A stretch of 32,923 nucleotides of DNA from Eubacterium sp. (GTDB lineage: Bacteria > Bacillota > Clostridia > Lachnospirales > Lachnospiraceae), in the NCBI GenBank assembly GCA_003486385.1, contig DNFT01000065.1, positions 1 to 32,923 of the forward strand, in the 5' to 3' direction. Below are positions 23,893 through 32,101 of this stretch, in pieces. Both the position numbers and the translations under genes were made by a program. The notes under the pieces were generated by a model that saw only the letters and a program-made list of their open reading frames with translations, had not been told where the DNA came from and searched no databases. Every line of letters starts with the position of its first letter. Within the stretch, counting starts at the first letter, position 1.

Positions 23893-25260
23893 ATGGAATC
23901 AAAAAGAGAATTGACGAAGGATATGACAAAGGGGCCGTCTGCGAGGCTGCTGCTCGTTTTTGCGCTGCCGCTTATGCTTGGGAATCTTTTTCAACAGCTC
24001 TACACGATGGTGGATACCATTATTGTAGGTCAGGGTGTCGGCATTAATGCACTGGCATCACTTGGGGCGTCCGACTGGCTTAACTGGATGTTTATAGGCT
24101 TTGTGACGGGAATCACGCAGGGCTTTTCCATTATTTTTGCACAGTTTTATGGTGCCGGTGATGCTAAGTCGCTCAGAAGCTCAATAGGTAATGCACTTGT
24201 GCTTACAGCGCTTGCCGCTATCTTCTTTACGGTGGCGGGACAGCTCGCGATAGTGCCGGTTTTAAAGCTCCTTGAAACACCGGCAGATATTTTTGCAGGC
24301 TCGGAAAGTTATCTGAGGATTATGCTGGGCGGAGTGGCAGTGAGCCTTATGTATAATTTTGAGGCGGCACTTTTAAGGGCATTGGGTGACAGCAGGACAC
24401 CGCTCATGGCGATGATCACGGCGGCTTTGACGAACGTTGCGCTTGACCTTCTTTTTGTCCTTGTTTTCAAGTGGGGAATAGCAGGGGCAGCATCAGCGAC
24501 CATTATTGCCCAGGGAGTATCAGTTGTATACTGCTTTTCAGCTATAAGAAGAATAGACATGATAAGAATAAACAGGCAGGACATTGGCATACATGCCGCA
24601 ATGTCTAAGAGGCTGTTGATAGTCGGTCTCCCGATAGTATTCCAGAATACCATGATAAGCATAGGAGGAATGATACTGCAGTCCGTCGTGAACAGCTATG
24701 GATTTCTGTTTGTTGCAGGCTATACCGCCGCTAATAAGCTATACGGACTGCTTGAGACGGCTGCAATCTCCTTCGGCTTTGCAATCACAACCTACACGGC
24801 GCAGAACCTTGGGGCAGGCAATTTTAAACGTATAAGGAAGGGCATGAGAAATGCAGTCATAATGGCGATTATCACATCGGTTGTTGTATCCGTCTGCATG
24901 CTCATTTTGGGACGCACGATTCTCAGGCTTTTCATATCTGACGAGACAGGGCAGGTGGAGGAGGTGCTTGGAATAGCCTATCTGTATCTCAGCATAATGA
25001 GCTGGTTTTTGGCTGTCCTGTACGCGCTTCATACCTACAGAAGTGCGCTTCAGGGGCTTGGAAATACGGTCATTCCTATGCTGTCGGGAATTATGGAGTT
25101 CATAATGAGGACAACTGCTGTCATGCTTCTTCCGAGATTTGTGGGTGAGAAAGGTGTGTTTTATGCGGAGGTGCTTGCATGGACAGGTGCAACCGTGATT
25201 CTTGTCACGTCATACTATGCTGTGAGGAGAAAAATAGAAAAAAAGCTGAAAATTACTTAA
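23893..25260 (+). CDS. MATE family efflux transporter (third of three)
   Basis: The 455-aa product has the same length and layout as the preceding MATE protein: LLLVFALPLMLGNLFQQLYT, VDTIIVGQGVGINALASLGA, GITQGFSIIFAQFYGAG and ITTYTAQNLGAGN. The tandem pair suggests an old duplication with divergence. The start follows a GGAG at 23877-23880 with somewhat long spacing. Its stop codon lies inside the left arm of the palindrome controlling cysK. Substrate unknown. Confidence 0.9.
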   Translation: MESKRELTKDMTKGPSARLLLVFALPLMLGNLFQQLYTMVDTIIVGQGVGINALASLGASDWLNWMFIGFVTGITQGFSIIFAQFYGAGDAKSLRSSIGNALVLTALAAIFFTVAGQLAIVPVLKLLETPADIFAGSESYLRIMLGGVAVSLMYNFEAALLRALGDSRTPLMAMITAALTNVALDLLFVLVFKWGIAGAASATIIAQGVSVVYCFSAIRRIDMIRINRQDIGIHAAMSKRLLIVGLPIVFQNTMISIGGMILQSVVNSYGFLFVAGYTAANKLYGLLETAAISFGFAITTYTAQNLGAGNFKRIRKGMRNAVIMAIITSVVVSVCMLILGRTILRLFISDETGQVEEVLGIAYLYLSIMSWFLAVLYALHTYRSALQGLGNTVIPMLSGIMEFIMRTTAVMLLPRFVGEKGVFYAEVLAWTGATVILVTSYYAVRRKIEKKLKIT

Positions 25261-25295
25261 TTCCTATTGACATAGTAGGGATTAAGTAATATACT
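25255..25295 (+). promoter_or_regulatory. cysK promoter with palindromic operator
   Basis: TTGACA (25267-25272) and TATACT (25290-25295) with a 17-bp spacer make a near-consensus promoter. ACTTAATTCCTA (25255-25266) and TAGGGATTAAGT (25276-25287) form a 12-bp inverted repeat with one mismatch, with the -35 box in the middle. A repressor bound here would block RNA polymerase. An Rrf2/CymR-type cysteine regulator is the natural candidate, inferred from gene function and position. Confidence 0.75.
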
Positions 25296-25358
25296 TGCAA
25301 AAAACATAAAACGTGAGGCAATGACTGGTGACAGCCACAAGCAGGAAGGAGATTATGT

Positions 25359-26291
25359 ATGTCTAACATTTACAAGGGAGCAGTTGAACTTATCGGAAAG
25401 ACACCTTTGGTTGAGGTGGTCAATGTTGAGAAGGAGCTAGGGCTTAAGGCTAGAGTACTTGTGAAGCTTGAGTACTTTAACCCGGCAGGAAGCGTCAAGG
25501 ATCGTGTAGCTAAGTCGATGATAGAGGACGCTGAGGCCAAGGGGCTTTTGAAGGAAGGCTCTGTAATCATTGAGCCTACATCAGGAAACACGGGTATAGG
25601 TCTTGCATCCATAGCAGCATCTAAGGGCTATAGAATCATCCTTACAATGCCTGAGACAATGAGCGTTGAGCGCCGCAACATCCTTAAAGCCTATGGCGCT
25701 GAGATTGTGCTCACTGAGGGCGCTAAGGGAATGAAGGGTGCCATCGCAAAGGCTGAGGAGCTTGCCGCACAGACACCGAACAGCTTTATTCCGGGACAGT
25801 TCGTAAATCCTGCCAATCCTAAGGCTCACAGAGAGACAACAGGCCCTGAAATTTGGGAGGACACAGACGGGAATGTCGATGTGTTCGTTGCAGGTGTAGG
25901 TACGGGCGGAACCCTCACAGGTGTAGGTGAGTACTTAAAATCCAAGAAGCCTGATATCAAGGTGGTCGCAATGGAGCCGGCTTCATCACCTGTCCTTTCA
26001 CAGGGCAAGGCGGGAGCACACAAGATTCAGGGTATCGGTGCAGGCTTCGTTCCTGATGTGCTCAACACCAAGATATACGATGAGATTCTCACTGTAGAGA
26101 ACGATGACGCATTCGCAACAGCCAAGCTTCTTGCAAAGAAGGAGGGCGTTCTTGTCGGAATATCCTCAGGTGCGGCATTGTCTGCGGCAATTGAGCTTGC
26201 CAAGCGCCCTGAGAATGAGGGTAAGACTATTGTAACATTGCTTCCAGATAGTGGGGACAGATACTATTCAACTGCTTTGTTTACAGAGTAG
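25359..26291 (+). CDS. cysK: Cysteine synthase A (O-acetylserine sulfhydrylase)
   Basis: A PLP enzyme making cysteine from O-acetylserine and sulfide. The 310-aa product has the PLP lysine Lys47 in NPAGSVKDRVAKSM, the substrate loop PTSGNTGIGLA, the phosphate-binding GTGGTLTGVG, and the C-terminal GISSGAALSAA and LLPDSGDRYYST. These fit CysK rather than cystathionine synthase. A strong GGAAGGAG site precedes the ATG. It is a single gene with its own promoter, operator and terminator. Confidence 0.95.
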   Translation: MSNIYKGAVELIGKTPLVEVVNVEKELGLKARVLVKLEYFNPAGSVKDRVAKSMIEDAEAKGLLKEGSVIIEPTSGNTGIGLASIAASKGYRIILTMPETMSVERRNILKAYGAEIVLTEGAKGMKGAIAKAEELAAQTPNSFIPGQFVNPANPKAHRETTGPEIWEDTDGNVDVFVAGVGTGGTLTGVGEYLKSKKPDIKVVAMEPASSPVLSQGKAGAHKIQGIGAGFVPDVLNTKIYDEILTVENDDAFATAKLLAKKEGVLVGISSGAALSAAIELAKRPENEGKTIVTLLPDSGDRYYSTALFTE

Positions 26292-26345
26292 AATTAAATT
26301 AAATATGATATTGCTTAGCTGATAATGGAATATCGGCGAATGATT

Positions 26346-26399
26346 AAACTGCTGCTTAGACAGATTACTATTTAGAGGTCTGTTGGGCGGCAGTTTTTT
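26346..26399 (+). terminator. Terminator of cysK
   Basis: A long imperfect hairpin: AAACTGCTGC with GCGGCAGTTT at the base and AGACAGA with TCTGTT inside, then a T-run. It closes the cysK transcript about 55 nt after the stop. Confidence 0.8.
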
Positions 26400-26452
26400 G
26401 GTATTAGACTGTTACAGAATATATAGCATTAAATATAGAAATTTACAAATAC

Positions 26453-26630
26453 TATTGCTAAACATGATACATTATGGTATCTTTATATAAAAGCATAGTT
26501 CTTATATTTCTGTATAATCTAATTATTCGCGTTTAAGACATTCGTGCTTTTGAATCCCATAGACAACAGCAGGAGCACGATGTTTTGGAAATGCATAATG
26601 TTTCCTGCAATACACAAGGAGGCATTACAA
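26453..26630 (+). promoter_or_regulatory. Conserved leader of nuclease cassette A
   Basis: From about 26453 to the TTG start this DNA matches 31924-32101, nearly identical from AAAAGCATAG onward. It holds a TATAAT at 26513-26518, an imperfect inverted pair CGTGCT..AGCACG (about 26543 and 26574), and an AAGGAGG site at 26616-26622. The frame is open in this copy but closed by TAA in the other, so it is a non-coding leader. Confidence 0.7.
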
Positions 26631-27518
26631 TTGAATAATGAGAGAGTTAAGCTTCAGTGGCATCCGGCATTCTGTGCCGCTGCGCGGCTTGAGTTCAATG
26701 AGGACAGAGATGTACTTGAATTTTATTCGGAGTATAATTTAAGCAGGAAGCCATTACAGATAGACCTGCTGATAATTGAGAAGAATAAGAACATCAGGAT
26801 AAAAAACCAGATAGGGCACATATTCAGGCAGAACAACATAATTGAGTATAAAAGCCCCGGAGATTCCATGTCGATAGATGATTTTTATAAGGCAACAGCC
26901 TATGCATGTATGTACAAGGCATTGGGGGAGAAGGTTGATGCGGTTTCAGCCAATGAGCTTACAATCTCAATGATGCGTGAGTCATATCCTGCAGGCATGA
27001 TTGCCACTCTAAAAAGACAGGGAATAGAAATCGAAAAGGTATACGATGGAATATATTATCTGAAGAATTTTTTTATTCCGACACAGATAGTTGTGACAAA
27101 GGAGCTGTCTCAGGGACTGCATAACAGTTTTCGTGTGCTGTCAAGAAATGTGGATGAGAAGGATATAGAGACATTTTTAAAGGATGCTGAGGGCTACATA
27201 GGAAAGAGTGAGAAATCAGATGCGGACGCAGTGCTGCAGGTGAGCATGTCCGCAAACTATGAGCTTTATGAGAAGGTGAGGAGGGATAATACAATGTGTG
27301 AAGCGCTGAGAAGACTTATGAGGGATGAGATTGAGGACGCTTTGGACGCTGCGAAGCAGGAGGGCAGTGCAGAAGGACATATTCAGGCACAGAGGGAGAC
27401 ATCGATGGCACTTGCGAAGATGGGAATGGCGGTTGAGAACATTGCCACCGCCGTAAATGCGAGTATAGAGCAGGTGCAGAGCTGGATAAATGCGAAGGAT
27501 AATGCTTCCGCCATATAA
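26631..27518 (+). CDS. Rpn-like PD-(D/E)XK nuclease family protein, paralogue A
   Basis: A putative DNA nuclease of the group annotated as Rpn/YhgA-like or PD-(D/E)XK transposase-like proteins. The 295-aa product has the core DLLIIEK (Asp45) and NNIIEYKSP (Glu72, Lys74), spaced as in PD-(D/E)XK enzymes, then SIDDFYKATAYACMYKALGE. The C-terminal 74 residues form a separate helical domain. The start is TTG, chosen because both paralogues share AAGGAGG plus TTG here and the upstream frame is not conserved. Rpn proteins act in recombination and phage defence. An internal ATG with AGGAGG lies at codon 222. Confidence 0.75.
   Translation: MNNERVKLQWHPAFCAAARLEFNEDRDVLEFYSEYNLSRKPLQIDLLIIEKNKNIRIKNQIGHIFRQNNIIEYKSPGDSMSIDDFYKATAYACMYKALGEKVDAVSANELTISMMRESYPAGMIATLKRQGIEIEKVYDGIYYLKNFFIPTQIVVTKELSQGLHNSFRVLSRNVDEKDIETFLKDAEGYIGKSEKSDADAVLQVSMSANYELYEKVRRDNTMCEALRRLMRDEIEDALDAAKQEGSAEGHIQAQRETSMALAKMGMAVENIATAVNASIEQVQSWINAKDNASAI
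27294..27518 (+). CDS. Possible intragenic C-terminal protein of paralogue A (RpnS-like)
   Basis: Within paralogue A, in the same frame, AGGAGG (27279-27284) precedes ATG (27294) by 9 nt, ideal for ribosome entry. It would make a 74-aa protein starting MCEALRRLMRDEIEDALDAA, a charged helical stretch ending in a small helix-turn-helix-like tail (IATAVNASIEQVQSWI). The same signal at the same codon occurs in paralogue B. In known Rpn systems an internally started C-terminal protein acts as antitoxin. AGG-AGG is also just two arginine codons, so the site may be coincidental. Confidence 0.5.
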   Translation: MCEALRRLMRDEIEDALDAAKQEGSAEGHIQAQRETSMALAKMGMAVENIATAVNASIEQVQSWINAKDNASAI

Positions 27519-27534
27519 TATTATTTGTATGAAA

Positions 27535-27587
27535 TGCAAAATAAACCGGTAGTTCCAAGTTCAATGGAATTATCGGTTTATTTTGCA
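27535..27587 (+). terminator. Long inverted repeat after paralogue A
   Basis: A 23-bp stem (27535-27557 with 27565-27587) with two G.U pairs and a 7-nt loop, starting 17 nt after the stop. There is no T-run after the stem, only TTTAATTTGTTTT nearby. It could be a terminator or a small mobile inverted repeat. Confidence 0.55.
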
Positions 27588-27792
27588 GTTTAATTTGTTT
27601 TAAACATTTCTTATGGGTAAATACTCTTAATCTGAACAGGAGAGAGGATTGTGGGGCTTGTTATGCTGCTGGATGATTGACAGCTATCCGCCTTTATAAT
27701 GAAACAGAATATTATTATAACTAACATGCGTTGCATAAATCTAACTTTTGTGATACTATACTAATGCCGGGCGTTCACGTCACGGCATTTTG
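27588..27792. other. Intergenic region before the CydD-like gene
   Basis: No coding sequence is supported. The only structure seen is AATGCCG/CGGCATT (27763-27769/27783-27789) followed by a short TT, a weak terminator-like hairpin. The region leads into the REP-like palindrome at 27793. Confidence 0.4.
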
Positions 27793-27829
27793 TTGTGTGG
27801 GACAGGGACCAGACCCCTGTCCCACACAA
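27793..27829. repeat. REP-like palindrome, second copy
   Basis: TTGTGTGGGACAGGG (27793-27807) pairs exactly with CCCTGTCCCACACAA (27815-27829). The core GGGACAGGG..CCCCTGTCCC matches the palindrome after fruR at 7524, but the outer arms differ and are compensated on both sides. It lies 19 nt before the CydD-like gene's ribosome site. Confidence 0.75.
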
Positions 27830-27867
27830 TTGACTGTATAGAAAAGTGAAAGGAGAATGCAATACAC

Positions 27868-29640
27868 ATGATGATGGACAAAAGGCTGATTAATACGGTC
27901 AGTGAGAGCAAGAAATATATTGCGGGCAATGTAGCATGCCAGTGGGTGTCGCTTGCCGCTAATATAACGATGATGACGGCGGTGACGCGCATGCTCATGC
28001 AGCTTTACAATGGGGAGGATGCAGGTATTGCACCGATTGCTGCAGTGATAGTCGCAGCGGTTATTGTGAGATTTGTGTGTGCCAGGCTGTCATCTAAGAT
28101 GAGCTATCTTTCCTCGAAGGCGGTAAAAAAGACGTTAAGGGAGAAGATATATGAGAAGCTTTTAAGGATAGGACTCAGCTATAAGGAGAGCGTGCAGACA
28201 TCGGAGATTGTACAGGTAGCTGTGGAGGGCGTGGACCAGCTTGAGACATATTTTGGCGCATATCTTCCACAGTTTTTTTATGCCATGCTGGCACCGCTCA
28301 CGCTTTTTGTGGTGCTTGTGAGGGTGAATTTGCTGTCGGCAGTTGTGCTGCTTATCTGTGTTCCGCTTATTCCGGTGTCGATAGCGCTTGTGCAGACATG
28401 GGCGAAGAAGCTTTTGTCAAAATACTGGGGGCAGTACACAGCACTCGGAGATACCTTCCTTGAAAATCTTCAGGGGCTCACGACACTCAAGGTGTACAGT
28501 GCGGATGCGTACAAGCATGAGAGGATGAACGAGGAGTCAGAGAAGTTTCGTAAGATTACCATGAAGGTACTTACCATGCAGCTTAATTCCATAACGATTA
28601 TGGATTTCATAGCTTATGGGGGTGCAGCACTTGGGATGATACTTGCAATCAGCCAGTTTAATGCAGGCAAGGTTGATTTGTCAGGCTGTCTTTTGATCGT
28701 CCTTCTTGCAGCGGATTTCTTCCTGCCAATGAGACAGTTAGGTTCATTTTTCCATATTGCGATGAACGGAATGGCTGCAAGTGACAAGATTTTCAAGCTT
28801 CTTGAGCTTCCGGAACTGGGAAATGATAATGGAAAAAGTTCACAGTCGGAGAATGCAGTAGCAACGGCTGCTGCTAAAGCTGCATGCGGCGATGGCGATA
28901 TCGTCTGCCATAATCTGCACTATTCCTATGAGAAGGACAGGGAGATACTTCACGGCATCGATGTGACATTTAAAAAAGATAATTTCACAGCGATAGTTGG
29001 AGAGTCCGGCTGCGGAAAATCGACACTTTCGGCAATTCTTATGGGAAGGAACAAAGGCTATACAGGTACTGTGACTATCGGTGGTGTTGAACTTTCCGAT
29101 ATCTCAGAGGACAGCCTTATGAAAAATATAACTTATATAAGCCACAACAGCCTGCTGTTTAAGGGGACTGTGAGGGACAATCTTCTTATGGGAAAACCTG
29201 ATGCCGACGATGATAAGCTCTGGGAGGCGTTAAAAAAGGTGAAGCTTGAAGCGTTTCTTTTGGAGCAACAAGGGCTTGACACAGCAGTAGGTGAGGCAGG
29301 TAATAACTTTTCAGGGGGTCAGAGACAGAGACTTTCAATCGCAAGGGCACTGCTTCATGATACGTCGGTATATATTTTTGACGAGGCAACCTCTAATATT
29401 GATGTAGAGAGTGAGAATGACATTATGGAGCTAGTCATGGAGCTTTCTAAGACAAAGACAATTATACTTATCTCGCACAGACTTGCGAACGTAAAGAACG
29501 CGGACCGTATCTATGTGCTGAGAAACGGAGATATTGCCGAGAATGGCACATGTGAAGAGCTGGTTACAAGGAATGGGGAATTTGCAAGACTGTGGAATGC
29601 ACAGCAGAGCCTTGAAAATTTCGGAAAGGAGGTAGGTTAA
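27868..29640 (+). CDS. cydD: ABC exporter, CydD-like subunit
   Basis: First half of a heterodimeric ABC exporter. The 590-aa product has an N-terminal six-helix membrane domain (about 15-325) and a C-terminal ATPase: Walker A VGESGCGKST (near 376), signature FSGGQRQRLSIARAL (near 481), Walker B VYIFDEATSNID. The membrane part, with SEIVQVAVEGVDQLETYFG and FLENLQGLTTLKVY, is close to clostridial CydD. CydDC exports glutathione or cysteine in E. coli and is needed for cytochrome bd, but no bd oxidase gene is here, so the substrate is uncertain. The next gene starts 2 nt after its stop. Confidence 0.85.
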   Translation: MMMDKRLINTVSESKKYIAGNVACQWVSLAANITMMTAVTRMLMQLYNGEDAGIAPIAAVIVAAVIVRFVCARLSSKMSYLSSKAVKKTLREKIYEKLLRIGLSYKESVQTSEIVQVAVEGVDQLETYFGAYLPQFFYAMLAPLTLFVVLVRVNLLSAVVLLICVPLIPVSIALVQTWAKKLLSKYWGQYTALGDTFLENLQGLTTLKVYSADAYKHERMNEESEKFRKITMKVLTMQLNSITIMDFIAYGGAALGMILAISQFNAGKVDLSGCLLIVLLAADFFLPMRQLGSFFHIAMNGMAASDKIFKLLELPELGNDNGKSSQSENAVATAAAKAACGDGDIVCHNLHYSYEKDREILHGIDVTFKKDNFTAIVGESGCGKSTLSAILMGRNKGYTGTVTIGGVELSDISEDSLMKNITYISHNSLLFKGTVRDNLLMGKPDADDDKLWEALKKVKLEAFLLEQQGLDTAVGEAGNNFSGGQRQRLSIARALLHDTSVYIFDEATSNIDVESENDIMELVMELSKTKTIILISHRLANVKNADRIYVLRNGDIAENGTCEELVTRNGEFARLWNAQQSLENFGKEVG

Positions 29641-29642
29641 GC

Positions 29643-31358
29643 ATGAAAAATAAGATTAGAAACGAAAATAATGAAAATACAGAAGTGACAAAAACGGTCA
29701 CAAAGAAACCAAGAAGTGGTTTTACAGTATGTATGAAGCTTATCGGTCTTGTAAAGCCTCTTGCCGGATTTATGGTTGGAGCAGTTACCATGGGACTTGC
29801 CGGACATCTGTGTGCGTCCTTTATTACCATTTTTGCCGGATATGCACTTCTCTCATATATGGGCTATAACAGTCTTAATGTGGCTGTGATTTTTATATGC
29901 ATGGTATTGTTTGCACTTATCAGGGCGGGACTTCGCTATGCCGAGCAGGGCTGCAATCATTTCATTGCATTTAAGCTCTTAGCACTTATCCGTGACAAGG
30001 TTTTCGGTGCATTGAGGAAGCTGTGTCCTGCCAAGCTTGAGGGAAAGGACAGAGGAAATCTTATATCAGTAATAACATCGGATATCGAGCTTTTGGAGGT
30101 GTTCTATGCACATACAATCTCGCCGATATGTATAGCATTTCTATTTACAATAATAATGTGCCTGTTTATAGGAAGCTTTAACCCTGTGTTCGGCTTGATT
30201 GCACTGTGTGCCTACATTGTGGTAGGAATATTTATTCCGCTGATAATGAGCAGGCTGAGCGGTGATGACGGCATGAAGTTTAGGACTATGTCCGGTGAGC
30301 TCAGCAGCTTCGTTCTGGAGAGCCTTCGCGGACTTGACGAGATAATACAGTACGGACAGGGCAGCAGTCGTGTCAGGCAGATGAATGAGCGAAGTGATGC
30401 ACTCGCTGCGGATGAGAAGCGCATGAAGAATAATTTAGGAAGAAACACGGCAGTGACGAACACGGTGATTTTAATTTTTGACATGATAATGCTCTTTACT
30501 GGCGCACATTATTACAGACAGGGTGTTGTTGACTTTGACGGTGTGATTATTCCTGTTCTTGCACTTATGAGCTCGTTCGGACCTTGTGTGGCACTTGCAG
30601 CACTAGGAAGCACTCTGCAGAATACCTTTGCCGCCGGAAACAGAGTTCTCGATATTCTGGAGGAAAGCCCGCTTGTGGAGGATGTGAAGGGTGAGAGCAA
30701 TATTGAGTTTGATGGTGCGAAGGCAGAGAGCGTGACATTCGCTTATGACGGCGAGGATATCCTGAAGGATTTTTCAGTCGAGCTTCCGAAAAATCATGTG
30801 GTAGGAATCGTTGGAAAGAGTGGCAGCGGAAAATCTACCTTCCTTAAGCTGCTCATGCGTTTCTGGAAAATTGACAAGGGAAGCATTGACATATCAGGGC
30901 GTGATATAGAACATATCAATACAGACAATTTAAGGAAAATGGAGTGTTTTGTGACACAGGACACGCATCTGTTCCATGACACGATAAGAAACAATATCCT
31001 GATTGCGAAGCTTGACGCCTCACAGGCGGAGCTTGAAGCGGCATGCAAAAAGGCATCCGTACATGACTTTATAATGAGCCTGCCACACGGCTATGACACA
31101 CAGGTGGGTGAGCTTGGAGATACGCTCTCAGGCGGTGAGAGACAGCGAATAGGACTTGCAAGAGCCTTCTTGCACGATGCACCACTCATGCTGCTTGATG
31201 AGCCTACAAGCAATCTTGACAGTCTCAACGAAGCCGTTATTTTAAAGGCACTCAACGATGGAAGAAAGGATAAGACGATTGTGCTTGTATCACATCGTGA
31301 GTCAACCATGCGTATAGCCGACAAGGTGTACTCTGTGGAGAACGGAAGGATGAGTTGA
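29643..31358 (+). CDS. cydC: ABC exporter, CydC-like subunit
   Basis: Second half of the exporter. The 571-aa product has a six-span membrane domain after a charged N-terminal tail of about 25 residues, and an ATPase with Walker A VGKSGSGKST (near 389), signature LSGGERQRIGLARAF (near 495), Walker B LMLLDEPTSNLD and the switch SHRES. The AAGGAGG site at 29626-29632 lies inside the end of the preceding gene, showing tight coupling. Both ATPase sites look catalytically complete. The partner and 2-nt spacing support a heterodimer. Confidence 0.85.
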   Translation: MKNKIRNENNENTEVTKTVTKKPRSGFTVCMKLIGLVKPLAGFMVGAVTMGLAGHLCASFITIFAGYALLSYMGYNSLNVAVIFICMVLFALIRAGLRYAEQGCNHFIAFKLLALIRDKVFGALRKLCPAKLEGKDRGNLISVITSDIELLEVFYAHTISPICIAFLFTIIMCLFIGSFNPVFGLIALCAYIVVGIFIPLIMSRLSGDDGMKFRTMSGELSSFVLESLRGLDEIIQYGQGSSRVRQMNERSDALAADEKRMKNNLGRNTAVTNTVILIFDMIMLFTGAHYYRQGVVDFDGVIIPVLALMSSFGPCVALAALGSTLQNTFAAGNRVLDILEESPLVEDVKGESNIEFDGAKAESVTFAYDGEDILKDFSVELPKNHVVGIVGKSGSGKSTFLKLLMRFWKIDKGSIDISGRDIEHINTDNLRKMECFVTQDTHLFHDTIRNNILIAKLDASQAELEAACKKASVHDFIMSLPHGYDTQVGELGDTLSGGERQRIGLARAFLHDAPLMLLDEPTSNLDSLNEAVILKALNDGRKDKTIVLVSHRESTMRIADKVYSVENGRMS

Positions 31359-31401
31359 ATTTCGCAGTTACCTATATCTATAAAGAAAAATGAGGAAAAT
31401 A

Positions 31402-31540
31402 GTGTGCAAAATAAGCTTGATAGCTTATTTTGCACACATGCTATTTGTGCCGCAGGCGTCACAAAGTAGCTTTTATCGTGGTCAAAATTTGAGATTTTGC
31501 CCACGATTCCTCCGGCAAGAAAGCATTGCCTGCGGAATGG
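31402..31540 (+). repeat. Multi-hairpin leader repeat upstream of ygbA
   Basis: Perfect 15-bp hairpin GTGTGCAAAATAAGC/GCTTATTTTGCACAC (31402-31416/31423-31437), then GCTATTTGTG..CACAAAGTAGC (31440-31470), TCGTGGTCAAAAT..ATTTTGCCCACGA (31476-31506) and a weaker TCC..GGA hairpin (about 31508-31536). The first hairpin and following ATGCTATTTGT match the ptsI leader at 4764. The later hairpins differ in sequence but keep the pattern. The array ends at the ribosome site of the gene. Confidence 0.7.
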
Positions 31541-31553
31541 AGATTAATATATT

Positions 31554-31907
31554 ATGAAAAATAAGGATATTGCCGCCAAGCGCGAGGCGGAAAAGGCTAT
31601 GGTATCACTGATGATAAAGCTGTACTGCAACAGGAAGCATGGCACCAAGACGGAGCTTTGTGCCGAATGTGCTGAGCTTGAGAGCTATGCAAGAAGCAGA
31701 AGTGAGCATTGTCCGTTTATGGAGAACAAGACCTTCTGTTCTAACTGCAAGGTTCATTGCTATAAGCCGGAGATGCGTGAAAAAATCCGTGAGGTCATGC
31801 ACTTTTCAGGTCCAAGGATGATGTTTTATCATCCTTGTGCCGCGATGAAGCATGTGATATGCACGTTGAAGGAGAAGAAGAAACTGGAAAAACAAACGAA
31901 CCGTTAA
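31554..31907 (+). CDS. ygbA: YgbA / nitrous oxide-stimulated promoter family protein
   Basis: A small cysteine-rich protein of the YgbA family, linked in enterobacteria to nitrosative stress. The 117-aa product has the family core: LCAECAELESYARSR, CPFMENKTFCSNCKVHCYKP, EMREKIREVMHFSGPRMMFY and HPCAAMKH. The many cysteines (CAEC, CSNCKVHC) could bind a metal or iron-sulfur cluster. It has its own hairpin-rich leader and a GGAG at 31539-31542. Its neighbours are the CydDC-like exporter and a nuclease paralogue; no shared operator is evident. The exact biochemical function is not known. Confidence 0.88.
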   Translation: MKNKDIAAKREAEKAMVSLMIKLYCNRKHGTKTELCAECAELESYARSRSEHCPFMENKTFCSNCKVHCYKPEMREKIREVMHFSGPRMMFYHPCAAMKHVICTLKEKKKLEKQTNR

Positions 31908-31923
31908 AAAAATAGATAATTTT

Positions 31924-32101
31924 ATTGCCAAAGATGATACATTGTGTTATAATAGCCTAAAAGCATAGTTCTTATATTTCTGTATAATCTAATTATTCAT
32001 GTTTAGGACATTCGTGCTTTTGAATCCCATAGACAACAGCAGGAGCACGATGTTTAAATAATGCATAATGTTTCCTGCAACATACAAGGAGGCATTATAA
32101 A
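31924..32101 (+). promoter_or_regulatory. Conserved leader of nuclease cassette B
   Basis: Nearly the same as 26453-26630, including AAAAGCATAG, TATAAT (31983-31988), the CGTGCT..AGCACG pair and the AAGGAGG site (32086-32092). By eye there are only about 10 differences in the last 140 bases. The upstream frame is closed by TAA, showing that it is not coding. Confidence 0.7.

Noticed and set aside
26544..26630. N-terminal extension of nuclease paralogue A from a GTG
   Set aside because: In the nearly identical leader of paralogue B the same frame is closed by TAA, so the region is leader, and both copies share AAGGAGG plus TTG.
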